Positions 27,749 through 39,510 are shown, counted from the first letter of the stretch. The stretch is DNA of 49,352 nt from Thiotrichaceae bacterium (GCA_012960105.1 DUBV01000114.1:1-49352), one strand, 5' to 3'. Numbers and translations: made by a program. The notes: a model not told the origin generated them from the letters alone.

Positions 27749-27760
27749 AAGAATATTTCC

Positions 27761-28114
27761 TTAGAATTCCATACCTTGTTCACGAGCCGCATCAGCTAAA
27801 GCTTTAATACGACCATGATATTTAAAACCTGAACGATCAAAAGCAACATTAGACACACCTGCTTTTTTCGCACGTTCCGCCAGAGCTTTACCAATAATGG
27901 CAGCGGCTTCAACATTGCCACTATATTTAATCTGACCCTTAATTTCTTTATCTAGACTAGAAGCACTTGCAAGTACTTGCGATCCACATGGAGCAATCAC
28001 TTGCGCGTAAATATGACGCGAAGTTTTATGAACGCTCAAGCGATTTATGCCTTTGTGTTTAATTCTGGCACGCGTCTTTCTAGCACGACGTAATCTATCT
28101 GTTTTTTTACTCAT
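27761..28114 (-). CDS. rplR: 50S ribosomal protein L18
   Basis: L18 binds 5S rRNA and brings it to the large subunit. The 117-residue protein has the basic N-terminus ([13 protein letters not shown]), [16 protein letters not shown], and the [21 protein letters not shown] motif near the C-terminus. Five bases after rplF. Confidence 0.98.
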   Translation of the reverse strand: MSKKTDRLRRARKTRARIKHKGINRLSVHKTSRHIYAQVIAPCGSQVLASASSLDKEIKGQIKYSGNVEAAAIIGKALAERAKKAGVSNVAFDRSGFKYHGRIKALADAAREQGMEF

Positions 28115-28119
28115 ATCAA

Positions 28120-28653
28120 TTAGCTCTTCTTAGCTTCTTTGCGAACAATACGTTCATCAGAATAACGAACACCTTTACCTTTATAAGGTTCAGGTGGACG
28201 GTAAGCACGAATATTTGCAGCAACCTGACCTACTTGTTGCTTATCTATGCCTTTAATAACGATCTCTGTTTGACTTGGTGTTTCAATTGAAATGCCTTCA
28301 GGAATTTCAAAAGCAACAGGATGAGAAAAACCTAAACTCAGATTCAATGCCTTTCCAGCAACATTAGCTCGGTAACCAACACCGACAATTTCAAGCTTGC
28401 GCTCAAAACCTTCAGTAACACCGGTCACTATATTTTGTATTAAGGCACGAGTTGTACCTGAAAGCGCATTAGCAGACTTACTGTTACTGTTAACAGTCGT
28501 CTTTATCACACCATCTTCTTGCTCAACTTTAACCAAAGAATGAACATTATGAGACAACTCACCTTTGTTACCCTTAATCGTAATCAAACTACCCGCAATG
28601 TTGACATCAACACCGCTTGGTATGCTTACAGGATTATTTGCTACTCTAGACAT
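28120..28653 (-). CDS. rplF: 50S ribosomal protein L6
   Basis: L6 sits near the factor-binding site of the large subunit. The 177-residue protein shows the two repeated L6 folds and the C-terminal signature [11 protein letters not shown] near 153-163. Length is as in E. coli (177). Lies 17 bases after rpsH. Confidence 0.98.
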   Translation of the reverse strand: MSRVANNPVSIPSGVDVNIAGSLITIKGNKGELSHNVHSLVKVEQEDGVIKTTVNSNSKSANALSGTTRALIQNIVTGVTEGFERKLEIVGVGYRANVAGKALNLSLGFSHPVAFEIPEGISIETPSQTEIVIKGIDKQQVGQVAANIRAYRPPEPYKGKGVRYSDERIVRKEAKKS

Positions 28654-28670
28654 AATTCAATCCAATTAAT

Positions 28671-29066
28671 TTATGAAACGTAACACAGTATTTCACCACC
28701 AATACCATGCTCACGTGCTGATTTATCTGTCATTACACCTTTAGCTGTAGAAATAACTGCTACACCTAAACCACCCATTACTTTTGGCAAGTCATCCTTA
28801 GATTTATAACTACGAAGACTAGGCTTACTAATACGCTTAATCGTTTCAATAACAGGTTTACCATCAAAATACTTAAGCTCAATTGTCAACGTTGCTTTCT
28901 TATTTTGCTCTTCAACGCTAAAACCTGTGATATAACCTTCTTCCTTCAGAATGTTTGCAATCGCTACTTTTAATTTTGACGATGGCATTTTCACATCAAC
29001 TTTATTACGTTGCAGTGAATTACGAATTCGCGTCAACATATCTGAAATTGGGTCTGACATACTCAT
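28671..29066 (-). CDS. rpsH: 30S ribosomal protein S8
   Basis: S8 binds helix 21 of 16S rRNA; in E. coli it also represses the spc operon. The 131-residue protein starts [16 protein letters not shown] and has [10 protein letters not shown] near 98-107 and the end [10 protein letters not shown]. The S8 operator expected near rplE in E. coli could not be identified by eye. Confidence 0.98.
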   Translation of the reverse strand: MSMSDPISDMLTRIRNSLQRNKVDVKMPSSKLKVAIANILKEEGYITGFSVEEQNKKATLTIELKYFDGKPVIETIKRISKPSLRSYKSKDDLPKVMGGLGVAVISTAKGVMTDKSAREHGIGGEILCYVS

Positions 29067-29083
29067 ATCTTATTCTCTCTCTA

Positions 29084-29389
29084 TTACCAGCTTGCTTTAA
29101 CCAAGCCTGGCACATCGCCACGCATAGCCGCTTCACGTAGTTTATTTCGTCCTAATCCAAATTTACGGTAATAACCATGTGGACGACCTGTAATACTACA
29201 TCTATTACGAATGCGACTAGGACTTGCATCTCTAGGCATTTTATTAAATTTATCACGAGCGATTGTACGTTCCTCATCACTCAATGACGCGTTTTTCATA
29301 ATCGCTTTTAACTCTGCTCTTTTAGCAGCGAATTTCTTAACCATTCGAATTCGTTTAGCTTCACGATTTACCATGCATGACTTTGCCAT
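29084..29389 (-). CDS. rpsN: 30S ribosomal protein S14, zinc-free type
   Basis: The 101-residue long form begins [10 protein letters not shown] and ends [17 protein letters not shown]. It has the R-N-R-C-x-I-T-G-R-P-H-G-Y segment but lacks the C-x-x-C pairs of the short zinc form, so it is the zinc-independent type usual in gammaproteobacteria. It contrasts with the zinc-type L36 in the same array. Confidence 0.98.
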   Translation of the reverse strand: MAKSCMVNREAKRIRMVKKFAAKRAELKAIMKNASLSDEERTIARDKFNKMPRDASPSRIRNRCSITGRPHGYYRKFGLGRNKLREAAMRGDVPGLVKASW

Positions 29390-29401
29390 TTCAAATAGAC
29401 C

Positions 29402-29941
29402 TCAAGACCTTAATGGAAGATTAAATGCTTTCAACAATGCACGGCCTTCTTCGTCGGTACGTGCAGTTGTGGTAATTGTAATATCCATACCACGTAACTG
29501 ATCAATTTTGTCGTAATCAATTTCAGGAAAAATAATCTGTTCTTTAATTCCCATATTGTAATTACCACGACCATCAAATGACTTTGCATTCAAACCACGG
29601 AAATCACGAATACGTGGTATTGCAATAGTAACCAGACGATCTAAAAACTCATACATGCGCTCACGACGCAATGTAACTTTACAGCCGACAGGCCAGCCTT
29701 CACGAACTTTAAAGTTCGCAACAGATTTTTTCGCGTTACAAACAATAGGCTTTTGACCTGCAATCTTGGTCATATCACCAACCGCATGCTCGACAACCTT
29801 TTTATCTGCAACTGCTTCACCTAGACCCATATTAAGTGTGATCTTGGTAATCTTCGGCACCTGCATCGCAGACTTGTAACCGAACTCTTCAGTCAACTGC
29901 TTAAATACCGTGTTCTTATAATGTTCTTGTAATCTGACCAT
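29402..29941 (-). CDS. rplE: 50S ribosomal protein L5
   Basis: L5 binds 5S rRNA and contacts the P-site tRNA. The 179-residue protein has [13 protein letters not shown] near 28-40, G-Q-K-P-I near 67, [13 protein letters not shown] near 81-93, and [10 protein letters not shown] near 131-140, all standard. 11 bases after rplX. Confidence 0.99.
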   Translation of the reverse strand: MVRLQEHYKNTVFKQLTEEFGYKSAMQVPKITKITLNMGLGEAVADKKVVEHAVGDMTKIAGQKPIVCNAKKSVANFKVREGWPVGCKVTLRRERMYEFLDRLVTIAIPRIRDFRGLNAKSFDGRGNYNMGIKEQIIFPEIDYDKIDQLRGMDITITTTARTDEEGRALLKAFNLPLRS

Positions 29942-29952
29942 GAATATAAACC

Positions 29953-30273
29953 TTAAACGTCTACTACTTCGTTGTTTGATTTGAAGAAACGTACTTTCTG
30001 TCCATCATTAAGGGTACGATAACCAACTCGATCACCTTTATTAGTTACAGGGTTCCATATAGCAACATTCGATATATGAACAGCCGCTTCTTTCTCAATA
30101 ATACCGCCAGGTGTTCCCATTTGAGGATTACCCTTGGTATGTTTTTTAATCATATTGATATTTTCAACGAAGACTTTGTCTAGTTCATCAATAACCGATA
30201 AGACAACACCACGTTTACCTTTATCTTTACCTGCGATCATGACAACTTCGTCACCTTTCTTAATACGGCTCAC
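29953..30273 (-). CDS. rplX: 50S ribosomal protein L24, GTG start
   Basis: L24 is an assembly initiator of the large subunit. I take GTG 30273 as the start (106 residues, [10 protein letters not shown]): GGAGGT lies eight bases upstream and the ends of E. coli-type L24 proteins match. The ATG at 30303 would add ten residues inside rplN and has no family support. The KOW motif [10 protein letters not shown] near residues 15-24 binds 23S rRNA. One base separates it from the rplN stop. Confidence 0.96.
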   Translation of the reverse strand: MSRIKKGDEVVMIAGKDKGKRGVVLSVIDELDKVFVENINMIKKHTKGNPQMGTPGGIIEKEAAVHISNVAIWNPVTNKGDRVGYRTLNDGQKVRFFKSNNEVVDV

Positions 30274-30274
30274 T

Positions 30275-30643
30275 TTAAAGTACCTCCGGTGCCAAAGAGA
30301 CAATTTTCATAAACTTGTCGCCTCGTAACTCACGAGTTACAGGACCAAAGATACGAGTACCAATTGGTTGTAACTGACCATTCAATAATACTGCAGCATT
30401 ACCATCAAAACGGATCAAAGAACCATCTGGTCTACGAACACCCTTACGTGTACGCACTACAACTGCGTTATGAACTTCACCTTTCTTTACTTTACCGCGA
30501 GGAATAGCTTCTTTAATACTGACTTTAATTACATCACCAATATTAGCGTAGCGACGCTTTGAGCCACCCAGTACTTTTATACACATTACTCGCTTAGCAC
30601 CACTGTTATCTGCGGCATCAAGTATTGATTGCATTTGAATCAT
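30275..30643 (-). CDS. rplN: 50S ribosomal protein L14
   Basis: L14 lies at the subunit interface and is the binding site of the silencing factor RsfS. The 122-residue protein begins [19 protein letters not shown] and ends L-A-P-E-V-L, with R-G-K-V-K-K-G-E-V near 48-56. First gene of the spc group, 16 bases after rpsQ with no visible promoter between. Confidence 0.99.
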   Translation of the reverse strand: MIQMQSILDAADNSGAKRVMCIKVLGGSKRRYANIGDVIKVSIKEAIPRGKVKKGEVHNAVVVRTRKGVRRPDGSLIRFDGNAAVLLNGQLQPIGTRIFGPVTRELRGDKFMKIVSLAPEVL

Positions 30644-30659
30644 TGCGATCTATCTCCGA

Positions 30660-30926
30660 TTAAACTACTTGAGCTTTACTGACAACTTTCTGTAAGCGCC
30701 AGGTCTTGTTTTTTGATAGTGGTCGTGATGATTCTATAATGACAACATCACCTTCATTACATTCATTAGCTTCATCATGAGCCATCAATTTGGTCGAACG
30801 ACGCATGTACTTCCCATATAGAGGATGCTTTACTTTACGTTCAATCAACACGGTAATGGTTTTATCCATTTTATTACTGACTACAGTACCGCTAACTGTT
30901 TTTGCTTGTGTCTCTTCTGTACTCAT
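30660..30926 (-). CDS. rpsQ: 30S ribosomal protein S17
   Basis: An 88-residue OB-fold 16S rRNA-binding protein: [14 protein letters not shown] near 13-26, [11 protein letters not shown] near 34-44, [14 protein letters not shown]-x-K near 59-74. Last gene of the S10 group; its start overlaps the rpmC stop by four bases. Confidence 0.98.
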   Translation of the reverse strand: MSTEETQAKTVSGTVVSNKMDKTITVLIERKVKHPLYGKYMRRSTKLMAHDEANECNEGDVVIIESSRPLSKNKTWRLQKVVSKAQVV

Positions 30927-31129
30927 GCGTCTTTACCTACTGCAATTTTCTTTTCGTTTAACAACGTATTGATACGCGCAATATTGCGTCGAGTTTTCTT
31001 TACTTCACTAGGCCGATCTAATTGCCCAGTACCTTTTCTCATTCGCAAGTTAAATTGAGCACGCAACTCTTCTAACAACAGAGCCTGCAATTCCTCAGGT
31101 GTTTTCTCTCTTAGTTCTGCTGTTTTCAT
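30923..31129 (-). CDS. rpmC: 50S ribosomal protein L29
   Basis: A 68-residue two-helix protein at the peptide exit, part of the docking site for trigger factor and SRP. It shows [12 protein letters not shown][14 protein letters not shown] near 27-42 and [14 protein letters not shown]. The start shares one base with the rplP stop and the stop overlaps rpsQ. Confidence 0.98.
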   Translation of the reverse strand: MKTAELREKTPEELQALLLEELRAQFNLRMRKGTGQLDRPSEVKKTRRNIARINTLLNEKKIAVGKDA

Positions 31130-31542
31130 TACATTATTGTCCTCGCTACAAAAGTTGTTTTAAGAGGCAATTTTGCTGCTGCCAACTCAAACGCTTCACG
31201 TGCCAACTCTTCTGGCACGCCTTCCATTTCATAAATCATTCTACCTGGCTGAACCTGAGCAACCCAGTATTCAACATTACCTTTACCTTTACCTTGACGA
31301 ACTTCTAAAGGCTTTTTGGTAATAGGTTTATCTGGAAAGATACGTATCCAGATTTTCGCACCACGCTTAACTTTACGTGTTAACGCTCGTCGCGCTGCTT
31401 CAATTTGTCTAGCGGTAATGCGACCACGCTCTACAGCTTTCAAACCAAATTCGCCAAAGCTGACTTTATTACCAACCGTTGCAAGACCACGATTACGTAG
31501 CTTACTTTGTTTTCTATATTTTGTTCTTTTAGGTTGTAACAC
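31129..31542 (-). CDS. rplP: 50S ribosomal protein L16
   Basis: L16 shapes the A-site region of the large subunit. The 137-residue protein begins [11 protein letters not shown] and has [14 protein letters not shown] near 40-53 and the R-I-F-P-D-K-P segment near 68, with arginine 81 region K-P-L-E-V-R (the arginine that YcfD-type oxygenases can hydroxylate). Length is normal. Confidence 0.98.
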   Translation of the reverse strand: MLQPKRTKYRKQSKLRNRGLATVGNKVSFGEFGLKAVERGRITARQIEAARRALTRKVKRGAKIWIRIFPDKPITKKPLEVRQGKGKGNVEYWVAQVQPGRMIYEMEGVPEELAREAFELAAAKLPLKTTFVARTIM

Positions 31543-31568
31543 GTCTCTTTATCCTGTTAGTTGCTTAC

Positions 31569-32246
31569 TTATGCCTGAACTTGTTCTTTAGGAGCTTCTG
31601 TTATTATTTTTTGCTCTGGAGCAAAAACTTCACCCTTAAAGATCCAGACTTTAATTCCAATAATTCCGTAGGTAGTAGCCGCTTCAGCTGTACCATAATC
31701 TATATCTGCTCGTAATGTATGAAGAGGTACTCGACCTTCTCGATACCATTCACCACGCGCAATTTCAGCACCGTTCAATCGACCGGCAACAGCAATCTTG
31801 ATACCTAAAGCTCCTAGGCGCATGGTATTCGTCACTGCACGTTTCATTGCACGGCGAAACATAATACGTCGTTCAATTTGTTGTGCGACACTTTCAGCTA
31901 CTAGATACGCATCTAGTTCTGGCTTACGAATTTCTTCAACACTTACATGTGCTGGCACACCCATCATTTGTGATATTTCTAGACGAAGACGTTCAATATC
32001 TTCACCTTTCTTACCAATAACTATTCCAGGCCGTGCCGTATGAATAATGACTCGCGCATTTCCAGCTGGTCGTTCAATTTGGATACGGCTAACTGACGCA
32101 TTGGCTAATTTCTTGCGGATATAGTCTCTAACCTTAAGGTCTGCATGTAAAAAATCAGCATAGTCTTTACTGTCTGCATACCAGGTTGAGGTCCAGTCCT
32201 TAATAATGCCGAGGCGTATCCCCGTTGGATGTACTTTTTGACCCAT
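31569..32246 (-). CDS. rpsC: 30S ribosomal protein S3
   Basis: S3 forms part of the mRNA entry helicase. The 225-residue protein begins [13 protein letters not shown], has the KH motif [17 protein letters not shown] near 65-81, and the C-terminal [10 protein letters not shown][11 protein letters not shown]. One base after rplV. Confidence 0.99.
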   Translation of the reverse strand: MGQKVHPTGIRLGIIKDWTSTWYADSKDYADFLHADLKVRDYIRKKLANASVSRIQIERPAGNARVIIHTARPGIVIGKKGEDIERLRLEISQMMGVPAHVSVEEIRKPELDAYLVAESVAQQIERRIMFRRAMKRAVTNTMRLGALGIKIAVAGRLNGAEIARGEWYREGRVPLHTLRADIDYGTAEAATTYGIIGIKVWIFKGEVFAPEQKIITEAPKEQVQA

Positions 32247-32247
32247 A

Positions 32248-32589
32248 CTAATTAGTCTCCGTTTCAGATACCGTCACAATAAGGTGACTGGTTCTTTTAA
32301 TAATTTGATCTGCTCGGCCTCTTGCACGTGGACGCAAGCGTTTCATTGTTGGGCCTTGATTAACTTGTATTTCGCTAACCTTTAATTCATCAATATCAGC
32401 ACCATCATTATTCTCGGCATTGGCAATTGCTGACTCTAATACTTTTTTAATAATATCCGCGCCTTTTTTATTACTGAACGCTAGCAGGTTAATTGCACGA
32501 TCAACAGCCAAGCCGCGAATCTGATTTGCTACCAAACGCAGTTTTTGCGGTGATATATGTGTATGTTTTAATGTTGCTGAAGTTGCCAT
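32248..32589 (-). CDS. rplV: 50S ribosomal protein L22
   Basis: L22 lines the nascent peptide tunnel. The 113-residue protein has [14 protein letters not shown] near 13-26 and the long hairpin with [15 protein letters not shown] near 78-92; no change is seen in the hairpin tip linked to macrolide resistance. 15 bases after rpsS. Confidence 0.98.
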   Translation of the reverse strand: MATSATLKHTHISPQKLRLVANQIRGLAVDRAINLLAFSNKKGADIIKKVLESAIANAENNDGADIDELKVSEIQVNQGPTMKRLRPRARGRADQIIKRTSHLIVTVSETETN

Positions 32590-32604
32590 AATATTTTCTA
32601 CTAA

Positions 32605-32874
32605 TTAAGATTTTCTATCTGCAAGATGACCACGAAAGGTACGAGTTAATACAAACTCGCCTAACTTATGTCCAACCATGTTTTCAGAGATATAAACAGG
32701 CATATGATCACGGCCATTATGTACAGCAATAGTTAACCCAACCATTTCAGGCATAACCATAGAGCGACGAGACCAGGTTTTAATTGGACGTTTATCGTTA
32801 CTTTCCCTTGCTGCTTCTACCTTTTTAAAAAGGTGATGGTCAATAAAAGGACCTTTCTTTACTGAACGTGGCAC
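32605..32874 (-). CDS. rpsS: 30S ribosomal protein S19
   Basis: S19 sits at the top of the 30S head with S13. The 89-residue protein starts [11 protein letters not shown] and has [20 protein letters not shown] and [16 protein letters not shown], the family core. 15 bases after rplB. Confidence 0.98.
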   Translation of the reverse strand: MPRSVKKGPFIDHHLFKKVEAARESNDKRPIKTWSRRSMVMPEMVGLTIAVHNGRDHMPVYISENMVGHKLGEFVLTRTFRGHLADRKS

Positions 32875-32889
32875 GTGTATTCCTCTCGT

Positions 32890-33711
32890 TTATTTACGTT
32901 TACGAACGATTAATTTATCAGTTCGTTTGTTCTTTCTTGTTTTGTAACCCTTGGTTGGCGTACCCCATGGACTAACAGGATGACGACCACCGGAAGTACG
33001 ACCTTCACCACCACCATGTGGGTGATCAACCGGATTCATAGCAACACCGCGAACAGTAGGTCTAATACCACGCCAGCGCTTAGCACCCGCTTTACCTAGA
33101 GCTCGCAACTGATGTTCACCATTACTTACTTCACCAATTGTTGCTCGACAATCAGATAAAACTTTACGCATTTCGCCTGAACGTAATCTAAGCGTTGCAT
33201 GCCGTCCTTCTTTAGCTACCAACTGAACACCAGTGCCGGCACTACGTGCTAACTGAGCACCCTTACCTGGCTTCAACTCTATACAATGAACCGTGGTACC
33301 CAATGGAATATTACGTAAAGCCATGCAATTGCCTGCTTTAATATTCGCTTCTGGGCCTGACATTACTTCATCACCAACTTTAACGGCGTTAGGAGCAATG
33401 ATGTAACGTCTCTCACCATCTACATAAAGCAGTAAAGCGATATGTGCTGTTCTATTCGGATCGTATTCAATGCGTTCTACTTTTGCGACGATACCATCTT
33501 TGTTTCGTTTGAAATCAATGATGCGATAACGTTGCTTTGAACCACCACCACGATGACGCACAGTAATGCGACCATGGTTATTACGTCCTGCAGTTTTATT
33601 CTGTTTTTCCAACAAAGGGCCATAAGGCTTACCCTTGTACAACTCAGGGCTAACCACTTTGACCATCGAACGACGGCCGGCAGAAGTTGGTTTTGGTTTA
33701 ATTAATGCCAT
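32890..33711 (-). CDS. rplB: 50S ribosomal protein L2
   Basis: L2 supports the peptidyl transferase centre and subunit joining. The 273-residue protein has [16 protein letters not shown] near 47-62 and the C-terminal [16 protein letters not shown] near 222-237, with the histidine near 229 that is important for activity. 12 bases after rplW. Confidence 0.99.
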   Translation of the reverse strand: MALIKPKPTSAGRRSMVKVVSPELYKGKPYGPLLEKQNKTAGRNNHGRITVRHRGGGSKQRYRIIDFKRNKDGIVAKVERIEYDPNRTAHIALLLYVDGERRYIIAPNAVKVGDEVMSGPEANIKAGNCMALRNIPLGTTVHCIELKPGKGAQLARSAGTGVQLVAKEGRHATLRLRSGEMRKVLSDCRATIGEVSNGEHQLRALGKAGAKRWRGIRPTVRGVAMNPVDHPHGGGEGRTSGGRHPVSPWGTPTKGYKTRKNKRTDKLIVRKRK

Positions 33712-33723
33712 GTCGGTATCCTA

Positions 33724-34020
33724 TCAAGCCCCCATGAAATCGATGTCAAAGCCAGGCTTAAGTTTGACATAGGCTTTCTTCCAGTTAACACGCTGACCTG
33801 GCTTGCGCGCAAATATTTTTTTCTTACCTTTTACGTTCGTAACCTGAACAGATAACACTTCTGCACCATCAAACATTAATTCAACAGCCTGTTTAATTTC
33901 AGGTTTAGTTGCGCTTTTAGCAACTTTAAATACGTATTGGTTATGAGCTTCACCAACCATCGTCGACTTTTCAGTCACTCTTGGTTCAAGTAAAACTGTC
34001 ATTAATTTTTCCTGATTCAT
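33724..34020 (-). CDS. rplW: 50S ribosomal protein L23
   Basis: L23 surrounds the tunnel exit and docks trigger factor and SRP. I take ATG 34020 (98 residues, [10 protein letters not shown]): it overlaps the rplD stop as ATGA and gives GAGG an 11-base spacing; the ATG at 34029 would place GAGG one base away. Marks: R-V-T-E-K-S near 15-20, [13 protein letters not shown] near 31-43, and W-K-K-A-Y-V-K-L near 78-85. Confidence 0.95.
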   Translation of the reverse strand: MNQEKLMTVLLEPRVTEKSTMVGEAHNQYVFKVAKSATKPEIKQAVELMFDGAEVLSVQVTNVKGKKKIFARKPGQRVNWKKAYVKLKPGFDIDFMGA

Positions 34021-34634
34021 GATAACCATGCCTCAACTTTTTCAACTGCAGCTTTCGTGATTAATATCTTTTCAAAACCAATCAATGAATAAGGATCAAT
34101 TTCATTAGCATCTATCACATCTGCTTTAGGAAGATTCCTTATTCCAAAATAAAGAGTCTCTGTTAATTCTTCAGTAATGATTAAAACATCTTCAAGACCA
34201 AAGCCATTCAACTTATCTTTAACCAGCTTTGTTTTTGCTTCTGTCACATCAAATTCATCAACACAAACAAAACGTTCTTGCCGTACTAGTTCAGAAAAGA
34301 TAGAACGCATTGCCGCGCGATACATTTTCTTATTTATTTTTTTACTATAGTCACGTGGCTTTGCAGCAAATGTGACACCACCGCTGCGCCATAATGGACT
34401 ACGAATAGTACCAGCTCGTGCGCGACCGGTTCCTTTTTGTGCCCATGGCTTTCTACCACCACCACGAACTTCAGAACGTGTTTTTTGTGCTTTGGTGCCA
34501 GAACGAGCACCCGCCAGATACGTGGTTAAAACCTGATGTATCAGTGGCTCATTAAATTCGACAGAAAAAACACTATCAGCAACAGTCATGCTGCCTGCTT
34601 TTTTCTTGCCTTCTTTTTGAATCGTAAGTTCCAT
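34017..34634 (-). CDS. rplD: 50S ribosomal protein L4
   Basis: L4 reaches into the peptide tunnel and in E. coli shuts down the S10 operon. The 205-residue protein has the tunnel loop K-T-R-S-E-V[17 protein letters not shown] near 51-73 and S-P-L-W-R-S-G-G near 78. Length is as usual. The gene is 10 bases after rplC. See findings on the missing S10 leader. Confidence 0.98.
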   Translation of the reverse strand: MELTIQKEGKKKAGSMTVADSVFSVEFNEPLIHQVLTTYLAGARSGTKAQKTRSEVRGGGRKPWAQKGTGRARAGTIRSPLWRSGGVTFAAKPRDYSKKINKKMYRAAMRSIFSELVRQERFVCVDEFDVTEAKTKLVKDKLNGFGLEDVLIITEELTETLYFGIRNLPKADVIDANEIDPYSLIGFEKILITKAAVEKVEAWLS

Positions 34635-34644
34635 TATCTATGCC

Positions 34645-35289
34645 TTATTTACGTGCTTTTACTGAAGGTTTAATAATAACCCTGCCACCTTTAACTGCAG
34701 GGACAGAACCTTTAATCAATAACAAGTTGCGTTCAACGTCAACACGAACAACTTCAAGATTCTGCATTGTGCGTTGTACATTACCCATGTGACCGGCCAT
34801 TTTTTTACCTTTGAAAACGCGACCTGGCGTTTGACATTGGCCGATAGAACCAGGAGCACGATGCGACAATGAGTTACCGTGAGTATTACGTTGATGACTG
34901 AAGTTATGTCGCTTAATAACACCAGCAAAACCTTTACCACTGGTTGTACCTGTCACATCAACTTTTTGACCTGCTTCGAACATATCAACTTTAATTTCAG
35001 CGCCGGCAGTATACTCGCCTAGCTCTTCATCAGTTACTCGATATTCCATAAGACCTTCACCTGTCTCGATGTTAGCCTTAGCATAGTTACCTGCTTCTGA
35101 TTTCGTTACCGACGAGGATTTTTTAGAACCCCATGAAACCTTTATCGCGGTATAACCTTGTGTATCTGGCGTAATCAAATCAGTAATGTGATTAGGAGTC
35201 GCTTCAACAACGGTTACTGGCACAGACTGTCCCTCTACAGTGAACACTCGTGTCATGCCTCGTTTTCGACCTATTATTCCAATCGTCAT
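34645..35289 (-). CDS. rplC: 50S ribosomal protein L3
   Basis: L3 is an early assembly protein near the peptidyl transferase centre. The 214-residue protein begins [13 protein letters not shown] and has [17 protein letters not shown] near 113-129 and the loop [22 protein letters not shown] near 136-157, in which the methylated glutamine of PrmB targets lies. Confidence 0.98.
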   Translation of the reverse strand: MTIGIIGRKRGMTRVFTVEGQSVPVTVVEATPNHITDLITPDTQGYTAIKVSWGSKKSSSVTKSEAGNYAKANIETGEGLMEYRVTDEELGEYTAGAEIKVDMFEAGQKVDVTGTTSGKGFAGVIKRHNFSHQRNTHGNSLSHRAPGSIGQCQTPGRVFKGKKMAGHMGNVQRTMQNLEVVRVDVERNLLLIKGSVPAVKGGRVIIKPSVKARK

Positions 35290-35312
35290 TGTTTTTAATC
35301 CACTAATTATTC

Positions 35313-35630
35313 TTATTGAAGTTTAATCTGAACGTCGACACCCGCCGCCAGATCAAGTTTCATTAACGCATCAACTGTTTTATCAGTTGGGTTAACGATA
35401 TCCATTAAACGTTTATGAGTACGAATTTCATATTGATCACGTGCATCTTTATTTACATGCGGTGAAATCAAAATTGTAAAGCGTTCTTTTTTCGTCGGCA
35501 AAGGAATAGGCCCTCTAATTTGGGCACCCGTACGCTTTGCTGTCTCGACAATCTCTTTTGTAGACTGATCGATCAGACGATGGTCAAACGCCTTAAGGCG
35601 AATTCTAATTACTTGTTGTTCATCAGCCAT
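35313..35630 (-). CDS. rpsJ: 30S ribosomal protein S10
   Basis: S10 also serves as NusE in antitermination. The 105-residue protein has [14 protein letters not shown] near 8-21, [13 protein letters not shown] near 34-46, and [11 protein letters not shown] near 72-82. It starts only eight bases after the tuf stop, so no room exists for its own promoter there. Confidence 0.99.
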   Translation of the reverse strand: MADEQQVIRIRLKAFDHRLIDQSTKEIVETAKRTGAQIRGPIPLPTKKERFTILISPHVNKDARDQYEIRTHKRLMDIVNPTDKTVDALMKLDLAAGVDVQIKLQ

Positions 35631-35638
35631 TTTTATAA

Positions 35639-36829
35639 TTACTCAATAATTTTAGAAACAACACCCGCACCCACAGTACGGCCGCCTTCTCGTATTGCAA
35701 AACGCAAGCCTTCTTCCATCGCAATCGGGTTAATCAACTTAACCGTTACTTTGATGTTATCGCCAGGCATCACCATTTCAGTTCCTTCAGGTAATTCCAT
35801 CGCACCGGTTACATCAGTGGTACGGAAGTAGAACTGTGGACGGTAATTATTAAAGAATGGCGTATGACGGCCACCTTCATCTTTACTCAACACATAGATT
35901 TCAGTTTCGAAATGCGTATGTGGCGTAATCGTGCTCGGATGACAAAGAACCTGACCACGTTCTACGTCTTCTCGTTTGGTACCACGAAGTAAAACACCGA
36001 CGTTGTCGCCTGCTTGACCTTCGTCTAACAACTTACGGAACATTTCTACACCGGTACAAGTCGTCGTTTGAGTATCTTTTATACCAACAATCTCAATTTC
36101 TTCACCAACCTTAACAATACCGCGCTCTACTCGACCGGTAACAACCGTGCCACGACCTGAGATTGAGAACACATCTTCAATTGGAAGTAAGAAAGGTTGG
36201 TCTACTGGACGCTCTGGCATTGGGAAGTAATCATCCATTGCCGCAACCAGTTTCATGATTGATGGAATACCAATATCACTGGTATCACCTTCTAATGCTT
36301 TTAGTGCTGAGCCCGTAATAATCGGGGTATCGTCACCTGGGAAATCGTACGCATCTAATAATTCACGAATTTCCATCTCAACTAATTCTAGTAATTCTTC
36401 ATCGTCTACTTGGTCTGCTTTGTTTAAGTAAACCACGATGTAAGGTACACCGACTTGGCGTGACAATAAGATATGTTCACGAGTTTGCGGCATCGGGCCA
36501 TCAGCTGCACTACAAACCAGGATAGCGCCGTCCATTTGTGCTGCACCGGTAATCATGTTTTTCACATAATCCGCGTGTCCCGGACAATCCACGTGTGCGT
36601 AGTGACGGTTGTCACTTTCGTACTCTACGTGAGCGGTCGCAATGGTAATACCGCGTTCGCGTTCTTCTGGCGCATTATCAATGTCACCGTAGTCCTTGAA
36701 TTCACCGCCATGTGCTTCTGCCATCGTCTTGGTAATTGCCGCCGTTAACGTCGTCTTACCATGATCTACGTGACCAATTGTGCCCACATTCACATGTGGC
36801 TTCGTACGTTCAAATTTTTCCTTAGACAC
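35639..36829 (-). CDS. tuf: Elongation factor Tu
   Basis: EF-Tu carries aminoacyl-tRNA to the ribosome. The 396-residue protein has G1 G-H-V-D-H-G-K-T near 18-25, G2 R-G-I-T-I near 59-63, G3 D-C-P-G-H near 81-85, and G4 N-K-A-D near 136-139; domains II and III are complete. Only one tuf copy is in the window; many gammaproteobacteria have a second near the rplK/secE region, which is outside. Confidence 0.99.
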   Translation of the reverse strand: MSKEKFERTKPHVNVGTIGHVDHGKTTLTAAITKTMAEAHGGEFKDYGDIDNAPEERERGITIATAHVEYESDNRHYAHVDCPGHADYVKNMITGAAQMDGAILVCSAADGPMPQTREHILLSRQVGVPYIVVYLNKADQVDDEELLELVEMEIRELLDAYDFPGDDTPIITGSALKALEGDTSDIGIPSIMKLVAAMDDYFPMPERPVDQPFLLPIEDVFSISGRGTVVTGRVERGIVKVGEEIEIVGIKDTQTTTCTGVEMFRKLLDEGQAGDNVGVLLRGTKREDVERGQVLCHPSTITPHTHFETEIYVLSKDEGGRHTPFFNNYRPQFYFRTTDVTGAMELPEGTEMVMPGDNIKVTVKLINPIAMEEGLRFAIREGGRTVGAGVVSKIIE

Positions 36830-36865
36830 GGCCTTTACCTCTTCTATATCTTTAGTTAATTATGT

Positions 36866-38968
36866 TTATGTATTTCTACTAATAATACTTTCAGCAATAT
36901 TTGCTGGTACTTCACTATATTTTTCAAATTCCATTGTATAGACCGCTCGACCCTGAGTAGCAGAACGAAGATCTGTTGCATAACCAAACATCTCTTTCAG
37001 CGGCACTTCTGCTCTTATCACCTTTCCAGAAGGTGACTCTTCAGTGCCCTGTAAAATTCCACGGCGACGATTCAAGTCTCCATTTACAGTCCCCATATAT
37101 ACTTCCGGGGTAATAATCTCTACTTTCATCACTGGCTCAAGTAAAACAGGTTCAGCCTCTGTCGCACCTTCTCTGAATCCCATCGAGCCGGCGATTTTAA
37201 ACGCCATTTCGTTAGAGTCAACCTCATGATACGAACCATCGTATAAAGTTACTTTGACATCGACTACTGGAAAACCAGCAACAATGCCATTTGCCATCTG
37301 TTCTGTGACACCTTTCTCTACCGCCGAAATATATTCTTTCGGTACCGAGCCACCGACAATTTCGTTTACAAACTCAAATCCTTCACCAGCTTTCTTTGGT
37401 TCAAGCTTAAAAACCACATGACCATATTGACCACGACCACCTGATTGACGAACAAATTTTCCTTCCGCCTTTTCAAGTGTCGCCCTAATCGTTTCACGGT
37501 AAGCCACTTGTGGTTTACCAACGTTAGCTTCAACTTTAAATTCGCGCTTCATACGATCAATAATGATCTCTAGATGAAGCTCACCCATTCCTGAAATAAT
37601 GGTTTGACCAGATTCTTCATCGGTATGCACACGAAAAGAAGGATCTTCTTGAGCCAACTTACTTAACGCCATACCCATTTTTTCCTGATCTGGCTTTGTC
37701 CTTGGCTCAACCGCCACTGCAATTACCGGTTCAGGAAACTCCATACGCTCTAGCGTAATCACGTTTTTGACATCACAAAGTGTGTCACCGGTCGTTACAT
37801 CTTTTAAACCTACCGCTGCCGCTATATCACCAGCGTAGACTTCATTAATATCTTCACGACTATTGGCATGCATTTGTAACAAGCGACCAATGCGTTCTTT
37901 CTTTCCTTTAACCGGATTAAATACCGAATCTCCCGACTTCAGTATTCCGGAATAGACACGAAAAAAAGTTAATGTGCCTACAAATGAGTCTGTCGCTATC
38001 TTAAAAGCCAACGCTGCAAATGGGACATCATCTGCTGCTTGCCTTTCACCTTCAGACTCATCTTTATCATCTAAAATTCCTGTTATTGCAGGAACATCTA
38101 CTGGAGACGGCATGTACTCGATAACCGCATCCAACATTGTTTGCACACCTTTGTTCTTGAAAGCAGAGCCACAAAATACTGGCACCACCTCATTCACTAA
38201 TGTTTGCAAACGTATACCTTGTTTTATCTGCTCAGGGTTCAACTCACCCTTATCAAGATACACATCCATCAAATCTTCATTTGCTTCTGCTGCATGCTCA
38301 ACCATGCGTTCACGCCATAGTTCCGCTTCTGCTAGCAAAGCTTCGGGAATATCTTTCTCTTCAAACTTAATTCCCATGTTTTCTTCTTCCCAGTAAATCG
38401 CTTTCATTTTTACCAGGTCAATCACGCCTTCAAAATTCTCTTCAGCGCCTATCGGTAGCTGCATTGGAACCGCATTACTGCCTAAGCGTTCGCGAATCTG
38501 CTCAATTACACGAAGAAAATCAGCACCCGAGCGATCCATCTTATTGATGAAAGCCATACGCGGCACTGAATACTTATTCGCTTGCCGCCAAACTGTTTCC
38601 GACTGAGGCTCAACTCCGCCTACTGCACAAAAAACAGCGCAAGCACCATCTAAAACACGCAATGATCGTTCTACTTCAATCGTAAAATCAACATGTCCTG
38701 GTGTATCAATAATATTGATACGATGCTCTTCAAACTGAGACGCTGTTCCTTTCCAGAAACAAGTCGTCGCTGCAGAAGTTATTGTTATCCCTCTCTCCTG
38801 CTCTTGCTCCATCCAATCCATGGTTGCAGCACCATCATGAACCTCACCTATTTTGTGAGACACTCCTGTGTAAAACAACACGCGTTCTGTCGTTGTTGTT
38901 TTACCCGCATCGATGTGCGCCATAATCCCGATATTTCGGTAACGCTCAATAGGTGTGCTACGTGCCAT
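36866..38968 (-). CDS. fusA: Elongation factor G
   Basis: EF-G drives translocation and, with RRF, ribosome recycling. The 700-residue protein has G-domain motifs A-H-I-D-A-G-K-T-T near 17-25, R-G-I-T-I near 60-64, D-T-P-G-H-V-D-F near 88-95 and N-K-M-D near 142-145, then domains II-V (R-E-T-I near 496, G-x-Y-x-x-x-D near 593, R-R-G near 644). Between rpsG (28 bases) and tuf (36 bases). Confidence 0.99.
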   Translation of the reverse strand: MARSTPIERYRNIGIMAHIDAGKTTTTERVLFYTGVSHKIGEVHDGAATMDWMEQEQERGITITSAATTCFWKGTASQFEEHRINIIDTPGHVDFTIEVERSLRVLDGACAVFCAVGGVEPQSETVWRQANKYSVPRMAFINKMDRSGADFLRVIEQIRERLGSNAVPMQLPIGAEENFEGVIDLVKMKAIYWEEENMGIKFEEKDIPEALLAEAELWRERMVEHAAEANEDLMDVYLDKGELNPEQIKQGIRLQTLVNEVVPVFCGSAFKNKGVQTMLDAVIEYMPSPVDVPAITGILDDKDESEGERQAADDVPFAALAFKIATDSFVGTLTFFRVYSGILKSGDSVFNPVKGKKERIGRLLQMHANSREDINEVYAGDIAAAVGLKDVTTGDTLCDVKNVITLERMEFPEPVIAVAVEPRTKPDQEKMGMALSKLAQEDPSFRVHTDEESGQTIISGMGELHLEIIIDRMKREFKVEANVGKPQVAYRETIRATLEKAEGKFVRQSGGRGQYGHVVFKLEPKKAGEGFEFVNEIVGGSVPKEYISAVEKGVTEQMANGIVAGFPVVDVKVTLYDGSYHEVDSNEMAFKIAGSMGFREGATEAEPVLLEPVMKVEIITPEVYMGTVNGDLNRRRGILQGTEESPSGKVIRAEVPLKEMFGYATDLRSATQGRAVYTMEFEKYSEVPANIAESIISRNT

Positions 38969-38996
38969 GACTTTTTATTTAAAATGTTAATCGTGC

Positions 38997-39467
38997 TTAC
39001 CAACGGTAATGAGAGAAAGCTTTGTTTGCTTCAGCCATTCGATGCGTATCTTCACGCTTCTTAATAGCAGTCCCACGATTTTCAGAAGCATCCAGCAATT
39101 CACCCGCTAAACGCAAACCCATATTCTTTTCACCACGTTTCTTAGCCGCATCTACTATCCAACGCATAGCCAACGTGATACTACGATCTGTTCTTACTTC
39201 GATTGGAATTTGGTAAGTAGCTCCACCCACTCGGCGTGATTTTACTTCCACTGCCGGGCGAATATTCTCAAGCGCTTTATTAAATACTTCTAGCGGTTCA
39301 GGATTACCCTTGTCACCAATCTGGCCTAATGCGCCATAAACAATTTTTTCTGCAATAGACTTTTTACCACTACGCATAATCATATTGATAAATTTTGCTA
39401 ATACCTTATCTCCGTACTTCGGATCAGGCAGAATTTCAGTTCTCTCAGCTACGCGTCTTCTGGACAT
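38997..39467 (-). CDS. rpsG: 30S ribosomal protein S7
   Basis: S7 starts assembly of the 30S head. The 156-residue protein begins [10 protein letters not shown] and has the K-F-I-N-x-I-M-x-x-G-K-K-S-x-A-E segment near 26-41, [16 protein letters not shown] near 73-88, and ends A-F-S-H-Y-R-W. In E. coli S7 represses the str operon by binding between rpsL and rpsG; here that gap is just 43 bases. Confidence 0.98.
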   Translation of the reverse strand: MSRRRVAERTEILPDPKYGDKVLAKFINMIMRSGKKSIAEKIVYGALGQIGDKGNPEPLEVFNKALENIRPAVEVKSRRVGGATYQIPIEVRTDRSITLAMRWIVDAAKKRGEKNMGLRLAGELLDASENRGTAIKKREDTHRMAEANKAFSHYRW

Positions 39468-39510
39468 GGTTCAAACTATTCCTGTATCTATTCTTAATAT
39501 TATGTATTTA

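Noticed and set aside
30274-30303. Longer rplX start at 30303
   Set aside because: The ten extra residues overlap rplN and do not fit L24; GTG 30273 has a proper ribosome site.
36830-36865. tRNA gene between fusA and tuf
   Set aside because: The gap is 36 bases, too short for a tRNA.
37974-38396. Antisense frame of 140 codons within fusA
   Set aside because: Serine-rich shadow of fusA, no start signal.
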